A DNA stretch of 64,000 nt, taken from assembly GCA_015709715.1 (NCBI GenBank), contig CP054184.1, positions 3,333,001 to 3,397,000 of the forward strand, in the 5' to 3' direction. The stretch is from Nitrospira sp. (GTDB lineage Bacteria; Nitrospirota; Nitrospiria; Nitrospirales; Nitrospiraceae). Under the pieces are notes generated by a model. The model had not been told where the DNA came from and made no database searches. It was given only the letters and a program-made list of their open reading frames with translations. This document shows positions 17,785 to 26,133 of this stretch, in pieces; position 1 is the stretch's first letter; each line of letters begins with the position of its first letter. A program made the translations under genes and the position numbers.

Positions 17785-19332
17785 ATGACGTTGCTGACAG
17801 CCACCCATCTCGAACATCTCATGGCGGAATTCGGCCGGTCGATGCGCCGCCTGTTGCGCGCACTCTGTCGAGACCTGGAACGAAATTATGCCGAACCGGT
17901 CGAGCAGCTAGCCTTGCCGATCGACTGGTTCCGTCTGATCGAACGGGAATTGGAGCCCGCAGCCTATCACCACTGGCGCGTGGTCGGCTGGATCGAAGCC
18001 TTGAACGATCTGCTCTATTTCGTGGATCTCTTCGTCCAGGTGAGAAAAGAGCGGCAGCGTGGCGACCTCGCCCGGCAATTGCTGGCCGAGTTCAAAGAGG
18101 TGTTCTATGAGCATGGGTATGCCGACGAGGTCTTTCCAACGGGACAGCCGGAGCCGCAACGGCTTCTGTCGCGCATCGAGGCGCTGTGCCGTCGGTTGGC
18201 GCGAGAGGTCACGCAAGAGTCTTTGGGGTTTGCTCCACGAAAGGCCTGCGCATGGGTGGCCAAGCAGCGAACCGGCGTCTGGCTCATTCCCTGTGATCTC
18301 AGCGCGGATTTCGAACGGGTCCAAGAGGCCGGGTCTTTTGCCGTCGGTCTCACGGGAGAGTGGTATGAGGCTCCCGGCTCGGTGCGCGCGGCGTTGGCGC
18401 GAGCCGGCCGGCAGGGCAGCTATAGGGTGACGGGTGATGGGATCGATCTGGTGCTTGATGAGACGAGGGTTCCACTCGTGGAGTACAAGCCCGCGGAACG
18501 GTGGCACTGGCAGCGGCAGGAACCGGTGATTTTGCGCGAGACGGCTTCGGGCCCCCTCCTGTTAGGCTCGACCTTGCTATATGGAAAGGATAAGACGCCG
18601 ATCGCGGTCCGGCCCACGGCGCCGGATGTGGCGATCCGCATGAAGCGAGCCCTGTCCGTCATCGCAGCCGCCTGGCCGGAGGGCGACCGGTTGCTGGCTC
18701 TGTTCACCTCGCGTATCTCGCCGCTCAAGGCGAAGGGCGTCGTGAGTTTCAGTTATCGTCACCGGCCTGGCCTCTCCGCCATCAACTGTTTCGACCGCGA
18801 CCTGCTCGATTTGATCGACGACCTCATCCACGAGAACAGTCACCACCATCTCAATCTGCTGCTGCGCAAGGAGCTGTTGTATCGGCACGACCGTAACCAG
18901 GAGGTGTTCTATTCGCCCTGGCGACGCAGCCTGAGGCCGGTGCGGGGCATCCTCCATGCGACCTTTACCTTCACGATGGGGGCTCTCCTGTTCGAGCGGC
19001 TGGTGAGATGGGGGAGCGGCCGAGCGGGAGCCGGACGGTGGCGGAAGGCCGGGCTCACTGCACGGGATCTGCAGCGCGCTCGCTATCGATGTCTCGAAGA
19101 GATTGACTCAGTGCAGTATTCATTACAGGACCTCGACCTTGCAGGCAGTCGGCTGAAATGGCTGACGCGCGCGGGACAGCGATTGGTGAAGCAATTGGCG
19201 GATGCGCTGGCCGGCATCGAAGGACCGATGACGGCGCAAGAACCGCTGGTCAGCCGGTCAGCCTTTGGGCCGGCCTTGCGCCGCCACCGCGCCGAATTAA
19301 CCCGTGCGGGAGAGACCTATCGGCTGGGTTAA
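17785..19332 (+). CDS. HExxH-motif putative peptide beta-hydroxylase-like protein
   Basis: 515 residues from ATG 17785 with AGAGGA 7 bases upstream; GTG 17752 is an in-frame alternative. The stretch DDLIHENSHHHLNLLL (around 350-365) carries a HExxH metal motif, and EVFYSPWRRSLRPVRGILH follows about 25 residues later. This pairing matches the aKG-HExxH-type peptide beta-hydroxylase family known from RiPP clusters. In those systems the enzyme hydroxylates a precursor peptide using iron and 2-oxoglutarate. Here there is no radical-SAM or transporter partner nearby and no evident precursor, so it is an orphan. It ends only 37 bases before the first CRISPR repeat. Confidence 0.75.
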   Translation: MTLLTATHLEHLMAEFGRSMRRLLRALCRDLERNYAEPVEQLALPIDWFRLIERELEPAAYHHWRVVGWIEALNDLLYFVDLFVQVRKERQRGDLARQLLAEFKEVFYEHGYADEVFPTGQPEPQRLLSRIEALCRRLAREVTQESLGFAPRKACAWVAKQRTGVWLIPCDLSADFERVQEAGSFAVGLTGEWYEAPGSVRAALARAGRQGSYRVTGDGIDLVLDETRVPLVEYKPAERWHWQRQEPVILRETASGPLLLGSTLLYGKDKTPIAVRPTAPDVAIRMKRALSVIAAAWPEGDRLLALFTSRISPLKAKGVVSFSYRHRPGLSAINCFDRDLLDLIDDLIHENSHHHLNLLLRKELLYRHDRNQEVFYSPWRRSLRPVRGILHATFTFTMGALLFERLVRWGSGRAGAGRWRKAGLTARDLQRARYRCLEEIDSVQYSLQDLDLAGSRLKWLTRAGQRLVKQLADALAGIEGPMTAQEPLVSRSAFGPALRRHRAELTRAGETYRLG

Positions 19333-19369
19333 GACACGTTCCCGTTCATCCTCGCCCGTCCCGAAGGAA
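19333..19369 (+). promoter_or_regulatory. Short gap before the CRISPR array (possible leader)
   Basis: Only 37 bases separate the HExxH gene from the first repeat. If the array is transcribed on the plus strand, as the tracrRNA pairing implies, this is the upstream edge. It is too short for a usual AT-rich leader, and I see no clear promoter. The adaptation leader may lie here or at the cas2 side (21254-21301), or promoters may sit inside the repeats. Confidence 0.35.
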
Positions 19370-21253
19370 GTTGTGGGTTGCATGCAGGCATCGGTCAGCT
19401 ACATTGGACCCAGGTATTGGCCGACTCGCAGGCGTGTTGTGGGTTGCATGCAGGCATCGGTCAGCTACATTCGCGGCCTACCGTCAACGCCACTGCGTTA
19501 CGTTGTGGGTTGCATGCAGGCATCGGTCAGCTACATTTGCCTGAAGGATCTGCGCGCCCGGTTCATGTTGTGGGTTGCATGCAGGCATCGGTCAGCTACA
19601 TTTGCGTGAACCCGGAGCATCTTGAGCCGGTAAGTTGTGGGTTGCATGCAGGCATCGGTCAGCTACATTTTCCTCGCGCGTAACTCGATGCTCCGCACAG
19701 TTGTGGGTTGCATGCAGGCATCGGTCAGCTACATTAAAGCCCTGGAAGCGCAACGGCTGGAAATTGTTGTGGGTTGCATGCAGGCATCGGTCAGCTACAT
19801 TACCACAAGGCCCCACGCGGCCCCGGTATTGTTGTGGGTTGCATGCAGGCATCGGTCAGCTACATTAGGGCGGCACGGGAATTGGATATGTGGTCTGTTG
19901 TGGGTTGCATGCAGGCATCGGTCAGCTACATTCGGAGACGACAGCACATGCTAACCATTTTAGTTGTGGGTTGCATGCAGGCATCGGTCAGCTACATTTC
20001 CGACAACATGCGCGACGCTTCGAGTAAGGTTGTGGGTTGCATGCAGGCATCGGTCAGCTACATTCCAGCCGATCAGCATTCCGACGCCGACGTAGTTGTG
20101 GGTTGCATGCAGGCATCGGTCAGCTACATTGGGTGAACCTGCAAGCGCTCCGCTTATCATGTTGTGGGTTGCATGCAGGCATCGGTCAGCTACATTTTGC
20201 CAAATCGCTCACTGCCGCCTCACCTGGTTGTGGGTTGCATGCAGGCATCGGTCAGCTACATTTTGGTTGTCGAACGAAGCTTCTACCGCAACTGTTGTGG
20301 GTTGCATGCAGGCATCGGTCAGCTACATTTACACAGCCTCGGGCCGCTGTATCAGTGGTGTTGTGGGTTGCATGCAGGCATCGGTCAGCTACATTCTCAG
20401 CCGAAATCACAGACGCGGCGGCCATGTTGTGGGTTGCATGCAGGCATCGGTCAGCTACATTGTCCGCCGAACTGCGGGCAAAACTGTTAGTGTTGTGGGT
20501 TGCATGCAGGCATCGGTCAGCTACATTCTTATATACACTATCCCATGCGATCACACCGTTGTGGGTTGCATGCAGGCATCGGTCAGCTACATTCGCACAA
20601 GCGTGTACCGAAGCCCATGCCAGGTTGTGGGTTGCATGCAGGCATCGGTCAGCTACATTTCACGAAGAGCGGCACACTCTCGGTCGTCGGTTGTGGGTTG
20701 CATGCAGGCATCGGTCAGCTACATTAGCGATCCACCGAGCCCCCAGGTTTGGAGCGTTGTGGGTTGCATGCAGGCATCGGTCAGCTACATTTATCCGGAC
20801 TGTGGAACCACGTCTTGCACCGTTGTGGGTTGCATGCAGGCATCGGTCAGCTACATTGCGACGACTGGGTTCGGTGGGGGTATTAGTGTTGTGGGTTGCA
20901 TGCAGGCATCGGTCAGCTACATTTGAATATGTCGCGTGATGCGGATGTGTTCGGTTGTGGGTTGCATGCAGGCATCGGTCAGCTACATTGTACGATCATC
21001 GCGGATTTGCGTAATATGCGTTGTGGGTTGCATGCAGGCATCGGTCAGCTACATTACGACGACACGCGGATACAGGATGGTGCCAGTTGTGGGTTGCATG
21101 CAGGCATCGGTCAGCTACATTTAATCGCTTTGGTGAGATTCAGGGCGGATTGTTGTGGGTTGCATGCAGGCATCGGTCAGCTACATTGGATGTATCAGGC
21201 TGGATTGACCTTGCACCGTTGTGGGTTGCATGCAGGCATCGGTCAGCTACATT
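19370..21253 (+). CRISPR. Type II-C CRISPR array, 29 identical 36-bp repeats and 28 spacers
   Basis: The repeat begins GTTGTGGGTTGC and ends GGTCAGCTACATT, is 36 bases long and starts at 19370, 19436, 19502 and so on to 21218 with a 66-base period. I located all 29 copies and found no base change in any copy, including both end repeats. Spacers are 30 bases, with 29 or 31 in four positions (third, fourth, seventh and fourteenth). All spacers look different. The crRNA strand is inferred to be plus, because the anti-repeat at 25526 pairs with the plus-strand repeat, giving spacer-GUUGUGGG order as in other type II-C systems. Several long open frames across the array are artefacts of the 66-base period. 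Confidence 0.98.
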
Positions 21254-21283
21254 GATCCGTGCATAATGCACTGATTGGTCAGA

Positions 21284-21333
21284 AGAAAGCGCCGGGTTTG
21301 GTCAGAAAAAACTGACCTGATCCGGCGCTTTCT
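21284..21333. terminator. Nested inverted repeat between CRISPR array and cas2
   Basis: The outer arms AGAAAGCGCCGG (21284-21295) and CCGGCGCTTTCT (21322-21333) are a perfect 12-bp match. Inside, GGTCAG (21300-21305) and CTGACC (21312-21317) pair around a loop of six A (six U on the other strand). It overlaps the 3' end of cas2 (stop at 21302-21304). No U run follows on either strand, so it may be a convergent barrier between the plus-strand array and the minus-strand cas operon rather than a textbook terminator. Confidence 0.6.
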
Positions 21334-21631
21334 CGGTCGGGCCACGCAACTTTCCATTAAAGACCTTCATACGCTCGTACTGTTTATCCGTGATGGTGAT
21401 CAACCGGACTTCCCCGTCGGGTGGAAGGCAACATTTCACTCTCGCTTCATGCACCAGAGCATTCTCGATGCTTGGGCAGTGCCGGGCATAGACGGAGAAT
21501 TGCAGCATGGTGAAGCCATCGTCGAGCAGCGCATCACGAAAACTGCTGTACGCTTTGCGCGCAGCCTTTGTGTCTGTGGGCAAATCGAACATCGTTAGCA
21601 CCCACACACTGCGGTAGCCTCCGAAGCTCAT
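21302..21631 (-). CDS. cas2: CRISPR-associated endoribonuclease/integrase subunit Cas2
   Basis: A 109-residue Cas2. WVLTMFDLPTDTKAARKAYSSF is the conserved beta1-alpha1 region (in pieces: WVLTMFDLPTDT, then KAARKAYSSF), with the metal-binding Asp in FDLP. YARHCPSIENA and the GEVRLITITDKQYERM segment are typical of type II Cas2. Cas2 bridges two Cas1 dimers in the spacer-integration complex. The start overlaps the cas1 stop by 4 bases (ATGA). It is the last gene of the cas operon and its end runs into the hairpin bordering the array. Confidence 0.96.
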   Translation of the reverse strand: MSFGGYRSVWVLTMFDLPTDTKAARKAYSSFRDALLDDGFTMLQFSVYARHCPSIENALVHEARVKCCLPPDGEVRLITITDKQYERMKVFNGKLRGPTEKAPDQVSFF

Positions 21632-22509
21632 AATTCAGGGATCGCAAGGTGCCGGTCTTCTCCGCACATCACCTGTCGCAAGCTGGCGGCGTAATGATGC
21701 AGCGATTCCATGAGTGGCAATCGAAGACTGCCGATAGAACATGTCCTTGCCAGCAGTTCCAGAAGGGACTGCTTGTGTTCCTTGGTCAATCCCTCCTTCA
21801 CCCCATTCCGTCCGAGGCGATAGACCGTCATGTCAACCTGTGGGCGAAGTGGCTCGACGAGATCGTCTGCCAAACAAAAGCTGTTGTATTGGTTGTGATG
21901 GTGCAGTCCAAACGACGGGTGCAAGCCGGCACCGACTAATGCCCGAGCACAGGCTGTTCGTACGATGGCGTATCCATAGTTGAGCAACCCATTAAGATGC
22001 TCCTCATCGTTCCCCCGGCGAAAATCCTCTCCAAACAACTGTTGCCAATAAAACCGTGCCGCTTGGGCTTCCACATTCGAGGGATCACCACTCCGAACCT
22101 TCGCTGCCATCGCGAGCAACGGCCCTGCCGAGCCTTTGGTGGATTGCAGCGTCCTTGCCTGTCCGGTGATTTTGGCACGAACAATGGCCTGCCAGAGTCG
22201 CTTGCGGACGGGTTCTGAAATCTTGATTTGTTGCGCCATCGTTCTGCTTTGTAGGCTATGACCATCGAGCGGCAACAACACCGCACCAGGCAGATGCTTG
22301 TCGTCACACAGCAGCACATGCACGTTATGCTTCCAGCAGGCGGACATGACAGCCTGCGTATAGGCAATTCCCTGGTGATCTAAGATCAGCAGGCCCAGGT
22401 CTTCCACCGGAACGGTCGCGGTTCCTTGCCCTTGCCGTTCAATCACCAACTGCTGATTGGACAGCGATAAGCGAGCAGGATTGCCTATCTCCACAATTCG
22501 CTTAATCAT
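21628..22509 (-). CDS. cas1: CRISPR-associated integrase Cas1 (type II)
   Basis: 293 residues from ATG 22509, where the protein begins MIKRIVEIGNPARLS as type II Cas1 proteins do; an upstream start at 22536 adds nine residues inside cas9. The expected catalytic region is present: Glu in SNVEAQAARFYW, His in GLHHHNQ, and acidic ADDLVEP. Together with Cas2 it inserts new spacers at the leader end of the array. It overlaps cas9 by 8 bases. No Csn2 or Cas4 gene is present, which fits subtype II-C. Confidence 0.96.
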   Translation of the reverse strand: MIKRIVEIGNPARLSLSNQQLVIERQGQGTATVPVEDLGLLILDHQGIAYTQAVMSACWKHNVHVLLCDDKHLPGAVLLPLDGHSLQSRTMAQQIKISEPVRKRLWQAIVRAKITGQARTLQSTKGSAGPLLAMAAKVRSGDPSNVEAQAARFYWQQLFGEDFRRGNDEEHLNGLLNYGYAIVRTACARALVGAGLHPSFGLHHHNQYNSFCLADDLVEPLRPQVDMTVYRLGRNGVKEGLTKEHKQSLLELLARTCSIGSLRLPLMESLHHYAASLRQVMCGEDRHLAIPEL

Positions 22510-25474
22510 GAGCGGGTGAGACGTCTCCAAGCGCATTCACCTGAATCTTGCTGCATCTCAATGAAAGAACCGACTTCTGGTACTCGGAATCCCGTTCCGT
22601 CCTGGCATCTGCATGGTCCCTGAAATACACTCTCCCGTTAGACCCATCGAGTTTTTGGACCCGCATGAGCTTAACGCCTCCAGGATTTTCAATCTTTGCC
22701 AGATCATTGATGTAGAGAGACATTACAAAGGACCAACCCTCCCCGTAAGTCTTGCCTCCGTCCGCCCAGGGAGGCTGCCGTTGAACGATCGGCAGTTTTG
22801 CAATTCTCGCCCGTCGAGCCGCCTCCATCGTCGTGACGAAGATTCCCTGCCTCTTGCCTGTTGCCTGGTGCTCGATAATTTCTACATGATGGTTATTGCC
22901 ATATTTAAAGAACTTGTATTCTGCTCCGTTACGATCTCGAACCGGAGCTACCGTCTCTCGACTCACCCTTGCTTTGATTCGGACCGAACGAATTGGAGTG
23001 ACACCATCGACATGCCGGAGTGGATTGGTCGGATCGCCGAACGCACGCTTGATATCCCCTCCAGTCTCGTCCAGTCTCGCCGTTACCAGCTCCCTCACTG
23101 CTGCATCCCTGATCTGCGGAATGGCGGTTTCCTTGAAGCCACTGTCCAGCGGCACTCGGTAGACAAAACTCCTTGTCGCCGCGTTGTAGCCATAGGCCGT
23201 ATCCTCGTGGAATGCATCGCGGATTTTATGCACCGGGGCGTGCGAGACAACAATGCTTTGAATCTTGTCGTTGACTGTGGGATAAAAATCCGGCCAGGGT
23301 TCACCGATGGGGAGACGGCGAAGAGACGCCGGACCATGCTGCTGAGCCGATAGCTTCGAAAGATGTTGAAACAGACGCCGACTCGTTAGGGCAATCACGA
23401 CGGCATCGACTGCATGGTGTCGATGGTCGTTTCGATTCTTCTCTATTGCTCCGTCTCCCGCCAATATGCGATTGAGCCCCCAAGTATGTCTGAGCCAGGC
23501 TGTCGCTTCGCCTTTGGACACCTCGACGGTCACGCCGAGAGTGGCCAGATAATCTTTGACTTCCCGGCAGATGTAGCGCGTGTCATTGAGCTGTCGAGTG
23601 ATGAAGCCCTCTGTGTCGATTTCCTTCTGTTCAAATCGCCTCCGCTTCGACCAGGGAAAACAGGGCAAAGCACGAATTCGCTGGAGGATATCCGCGTACT
23701 TTTCAGGGCTGGAAGAATATGCCTCATATGGCGACCTATTATGTTTGATCGTCCGGTTTTCGCGAGCCAGACAGAGCGTTTTGTTCATATAGGAATCGTC
23801 GAGCGTCCGACTGTAGGGCAGGATGTGCTCAATATCCACATCCTGAGAGAACAACATCGCTTCGCCAATCGGCTGCCCTGTATAGAGACAAACACCGCCA
23901 GCTTCTTTCCATAGCCGGTATTTCACCTTGTCGTCACGTGATGGCTGCTGAATGCCTCTGGCACGCAGCGCTTCCTCTGCCTGCTTGTTCAGACTTTCGT
24001 TTTGCTTAGCCTGTTTTGCGAGGGCTATCTTCTGGGCCTTGCTCAGTTTCATGTCTCGAGCCATCTCAACCCGTATGACCGACGGTTTCCCATATTGCCT
24101 GATGACGGTATTGACCACTTTCCTCGCCTCATACAGGGCCTTTTGTACAACGGGATTTCGGAGTTGCGGTGGATTGCCAAGCTTGGCAGCTCCGGTGCCA
24201 CCCCCGCTGCCAGTATGGACGTAGCCTGCCGCAGCACAGGCCTTGTCGTAGGTCAGTCCTTGCTCCAAATGCGGAAGAACCTTTCTGATGGCTTTTAGGG
24301 AGAGTCGAAAGTAGCCGTCCTCCAATTCTATTTGGGCCAGGTTCTCGGCCAACTCTTTCTCGAGACCCCACCAAGTGTGCAGCCGATTCAACAAGCCGGC
24401 CTCATTTTCAATGGTCAGCAAATCGCACACCAATAGATCGCGCTGCTCTTTAGAGAGTTCATTCCATTTCTCGCCAAGAACCTTCCTCAACGCATAGGAT
24501 GTTTGGTCTCCGAGCAGCTCTTCCTTTTTCCCTTCTTCCAGATTGAACAGCTCGCCCTCATGAAGCCCGAGTGTTCTTCTCGCTTTCTTCCAACTCACGG
24601 TTTTTTGCTGTTCCAAGAGACGCAGTAACTTGTCTCGTTCTCCTGAAGACAGGTGTCGATACTCGCGAGTTGTTGGCGATTTGATCTGAAGGTGATTCAG
24701 ATCCTGCAAGAGTCGGAACCTCTGAGCGTCAGGCCAGGCACGGGACGCTCGAAATCGCCGCGGCTCGAACGTGCACCGGCCTACCGATCCACTTTTTACT
24801 TTCAACGGGCGCTGATGAAAAATGATGTTGTGGACGACGACCTTGAAATCCCTCGTCAAGATCGTTGGATGAAATCGGCTTTGCGACTCCCAGAGCAGTT
24901 CGAATTCTTGCCGGTACATTTCTCTTCCGGTATGCCGCTCGCGTTTCTTCTGCTGACCTGCGAGGAATTCGCCCAGTGTGCGACATCCCGCATTCTGAAT
25001 TGCTTGCTGAAGCTGGGAGATGGCCTGTTTGATCTCTCCCTCTTCTTTTGGTTTGGATTTGCGGTTGCTCTCAAATCCTCTTCGATGGCAGAGATGAATG
25101 AGGACCCGGCCAAATTCATAAGGAATCAGAGGCTGGTCTAGCCCTTTCCGCCTGAGTTCGTAGGGGTTGCCTAATGCGTTGTAGTGTGATTCCGCACTCG
25201 TTCTGTCGAGCCAATCTGGCGGGAGGAGGCCGTTGCTGAGCAGCAGTCTGAGTAGCTTTTCCCGGCGGCGACGACGGCGGGAGACCAATCGGCGGGCCAT
25301 GCGCGCCGCACGTCTGGCTTGGTTCTTGGGTTTTCCTCTTACAGCATCCACAGCCTCCTGAAAGATGCGGACTCCGCAGGCTTCTACTCGAACTGGCCGG
25401 TCTTCTGCATCATGGTCGATAAGCGCCCACCCGATGGAATTTGTTCCCAGGTCTAGGCCAAGTGTCTGCGCCAT
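22502..25474 (-). CDS. cas9: CRISPR-associated endonuclease Cas9 (type II-C, compact)
   Basis: 990 residues, within the short II-C size class. RuvC-I LGLDLGTNSIGWA has the catalytic Asp at residue 8. An arginine-rich bridge helix follows (about 55-75). RuvC-II is VIRVEMARDM with Glu 470. The HNH domain VDIEHILPYSRTLDDSYMNK has its catalytic His at 550, preceded by Glu 549 where many Cas9 proteins have Asp. RuvC-III is DHRHHAVDAVVIAL with His 687 and Asp 690. All nuclease positions are therefore filled. The C-terminal third should hold the PAM-interacting domain. Cas9 cleaves DNA matching the crRNA, guided by tracrRNA. It has a GGGAGGA ribosome site and is divergent from the tracrRNA gene, which begins about 50 bases away. 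Confidence 0.97.
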   Translation of the reverse strand: MAQTLGLDLGTNSIGWALIDHDAEDRPVRVEACGVRIFQEAVDAVRGKPKNQARRAARMARRLVSRRRRRREKLLRLLLSNGLLPPDWLDRTSAESHYNALGNPYELRRKGLDQPLIPYEFGRVLIHLCHRRGFESNRKSKPKEEGEIKQAISQLQQAIQNAGCRTLGEFLAGQQKKRERHTGREMYRQEFELLWESQSRFHPTILTRDFKVVVHNIIFHQRPLKVKSGSVGRCTFEPRRFRASRAWPDAQRFRLLQDLNHLQIKSPTTREYRHLSSGERDKLLRLLEQQKTVSWKKARRTLGLHEGELFNLEEGKKEELLGDQTSYALRKVLGEKWNELSKEQRDLLVCDLLTIENEAGLLNRLHTWWGLEKELAENLAQIELEDGYFRLSLKAIRKVLPHLEQGLTYDKACAAAGYVHTGSGGGTGAAKLGNPPQLRNPVVQKALYEARKVVNTVIRQYGKPSVIRVEMARDMKLSKAQKIALAKQAKQNESLNKQAEEALRARGIQQPSRDDKVKYRLWKEAGGVCLYTGQPIGEAMLFSQDVDIEHILPYSRTLDDSYMNKTLCLARENRTIKHNRSPYEAYSSSPEKYADILQRIRALPCFPWSKRRRFEQKEIDTEGFITRQLNDTRYICREVKDYLATLGVTVEVSKGEATAWLRHTWGLNRILAGDGAIEKNRNDHRHHAVDAVVIALTSRRLFQHLSKLSAQQHGPASLRRLPIGEPWPDFYPTVNDKIQSIVVSHAPVHKIRDAFHEDTAYGYNAATRSFVYRVPLDSGFKETAIPQIRDAAVRELVTARLDETGGDIKRAFGDPTNPLRHVDGVTPIRSVRIKARVSRETVAPVRDRNGAEYKFFKYGNNHHVEIIEHQATGKRQGIFVTTMEAARRARIAKLPIVQRQPPWADGGKTYGEGWSFVMSLYINDLAKIENPGGVKLMRVQKLDGSNGRVYFRDHADARTERDSEYQKSVLSLRCSKIQVNALGDVSPAHD

Positions 25475-25487
25475 CGCTTCCTCCCTC

Positions 25488-25516
25488 TTGCAACGTCATA
25501 ACAACTTTGATAGGGT
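25488..25516 (+). promoter_or_regulatory. Candidate tracrRNA promoter
   Basis: TTGCAA (25488-25493) and TAGGGT (25511-25516) are 17 bases apart and would start transcription near 25523, just before the anti-repeat. The -35 match is fair and the -10 match weak, so this is a position-supported guess. Confidence 0.4.
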
Positions 25517-25522
25517 CAGCGC

Positions 25523-25650
25523 CGTTGTAGCTGACCGATGCCTGCATTGCTTCTCATAACAAGGAGTCTTCCTTGAGTGGAAGCTTCGCAGGATAGCCTC
25601 TTCGGAGGTAAACCTTCACGCCTCTCCCACAAGGAGGGGCGTTTTTATTT
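25523..25650 (+). ncRNA. tracrRNA of the type II-C CRISPR-Cas system
   Basis: Bases 25526-25547 (TGTAGCTGACC followed by GATGCCTGCAT) are a 22-base perfect match to the reverse complement of the array repeat. After a short unpaired stretch, CATAAC at 25555-25560 can pair with GUUGUG at the repeat's 5' end, giving the repeat/anti-repeat duplex with a central bulge known from type II systems. Downstream come AAGGAGUC, as in other II-C tracrRNAs, small hairpins (for example CCTCTTCGGAGG near 25597-25608) and a terminator ending about 25646. The 5' end is inferred from the candidate promoter. It is on the same strand as the inferred crRNA strand and divergent from cas9. Confidence 0.92.
25619..25646 (+). 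terminator. Rho-independent terminator of the tracrRNA
   Basis: CGCCTCTCC (25619-25627) pairs with GGAGGGGCG (25633-25641), nine pairs including one wobble, with loop CACAA, followed by TTTTTATTTT from 25642. Confidence 0.9.
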
Positions 25651-25757
25651 TGGGTGAGTGACGTATACGCAACCCCTGTTTGAAAAATATGATCTGGTTC
25701 TGACTCGTATCTTGATCCATGAGTGACCGTAAAACAGGCCGCCCTTCGTTCTCCAAA

Positions 25758-25916
25758 TCAGGGTTTTGGGGCTACAACCTTGCCGTTTTTCCACACATAC
25801 AGCGGAGTGCGGTGCACCCGGGCTATTTGACGAGCCACCTTTGCCGCACATCGCAACGCTCGGCCTACATCTCGCATAAAGGTCTCGCGTCGTAGTCGTT
25901 CATCGGCTGTCGGCAT
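25758..25916 (-). CDS. Small basic protein of unknown function (52 aa)
   Basis: The start ATG at 25916 has an excellent ribosome site (AGGAAGGAGG about 5 bases upstream), which is the main support. The 52 residues are strongly basic and probably mostly helical in the first 35 (DERLRRETFMRDVGRALR and CAAKVARQIARVH), ending in the strand-like TPLYVWKNGKVVAPKP. It resembles small conserved unknowns with a terminal WKNGKVV block, but I cannot name a family. A longer frame to 25961 exists. It stands alone between the tracrRNA terminator and the PKD-domain gene. Confidence 0.7.
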   Translation of the reverse strand: MPTADERLRRETFMRDVGRALRCAAKVARQIARVHRTPLYVWKNGKVVAPKP

Positions 25917-26133
25917 GGCATCCTCCTTCCTAGGCCTGGTTGCCGGGTTTGCTGCCGGCAAGTCCTCATGGGTTGCGAGAGGCTACCATGGCCGCGTGAC
26001 ATCCGAGGTCACTGTCCGCCATATTTTTTGCTTGGTGTCGGACGCTAATCCAGTGAATAGTTGCGAGGGGTAAACGAGGCGGCTCACGCAAGGGGAGCGT
26101 CGATTACGGCGGGAGTGTTTGAGGAGGAGGCCC

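Noticed and set aside
19304-21266. Long open frames (up to 300 codons) with repeated VVGCMQASVSYI-, CGLHAGIGQLH- or LWVACRHRSATF-like units
   Set aside because: They are translations of the CRISPR repeat; the 66-base period is divisible by three, so frames stay open by chance.
21254-21283. Degenerate final repeat or tRNA-like segment next to the array
   Set aside because: The last repeat is perfect and the following bases show no partial repeat or cloverleaf.
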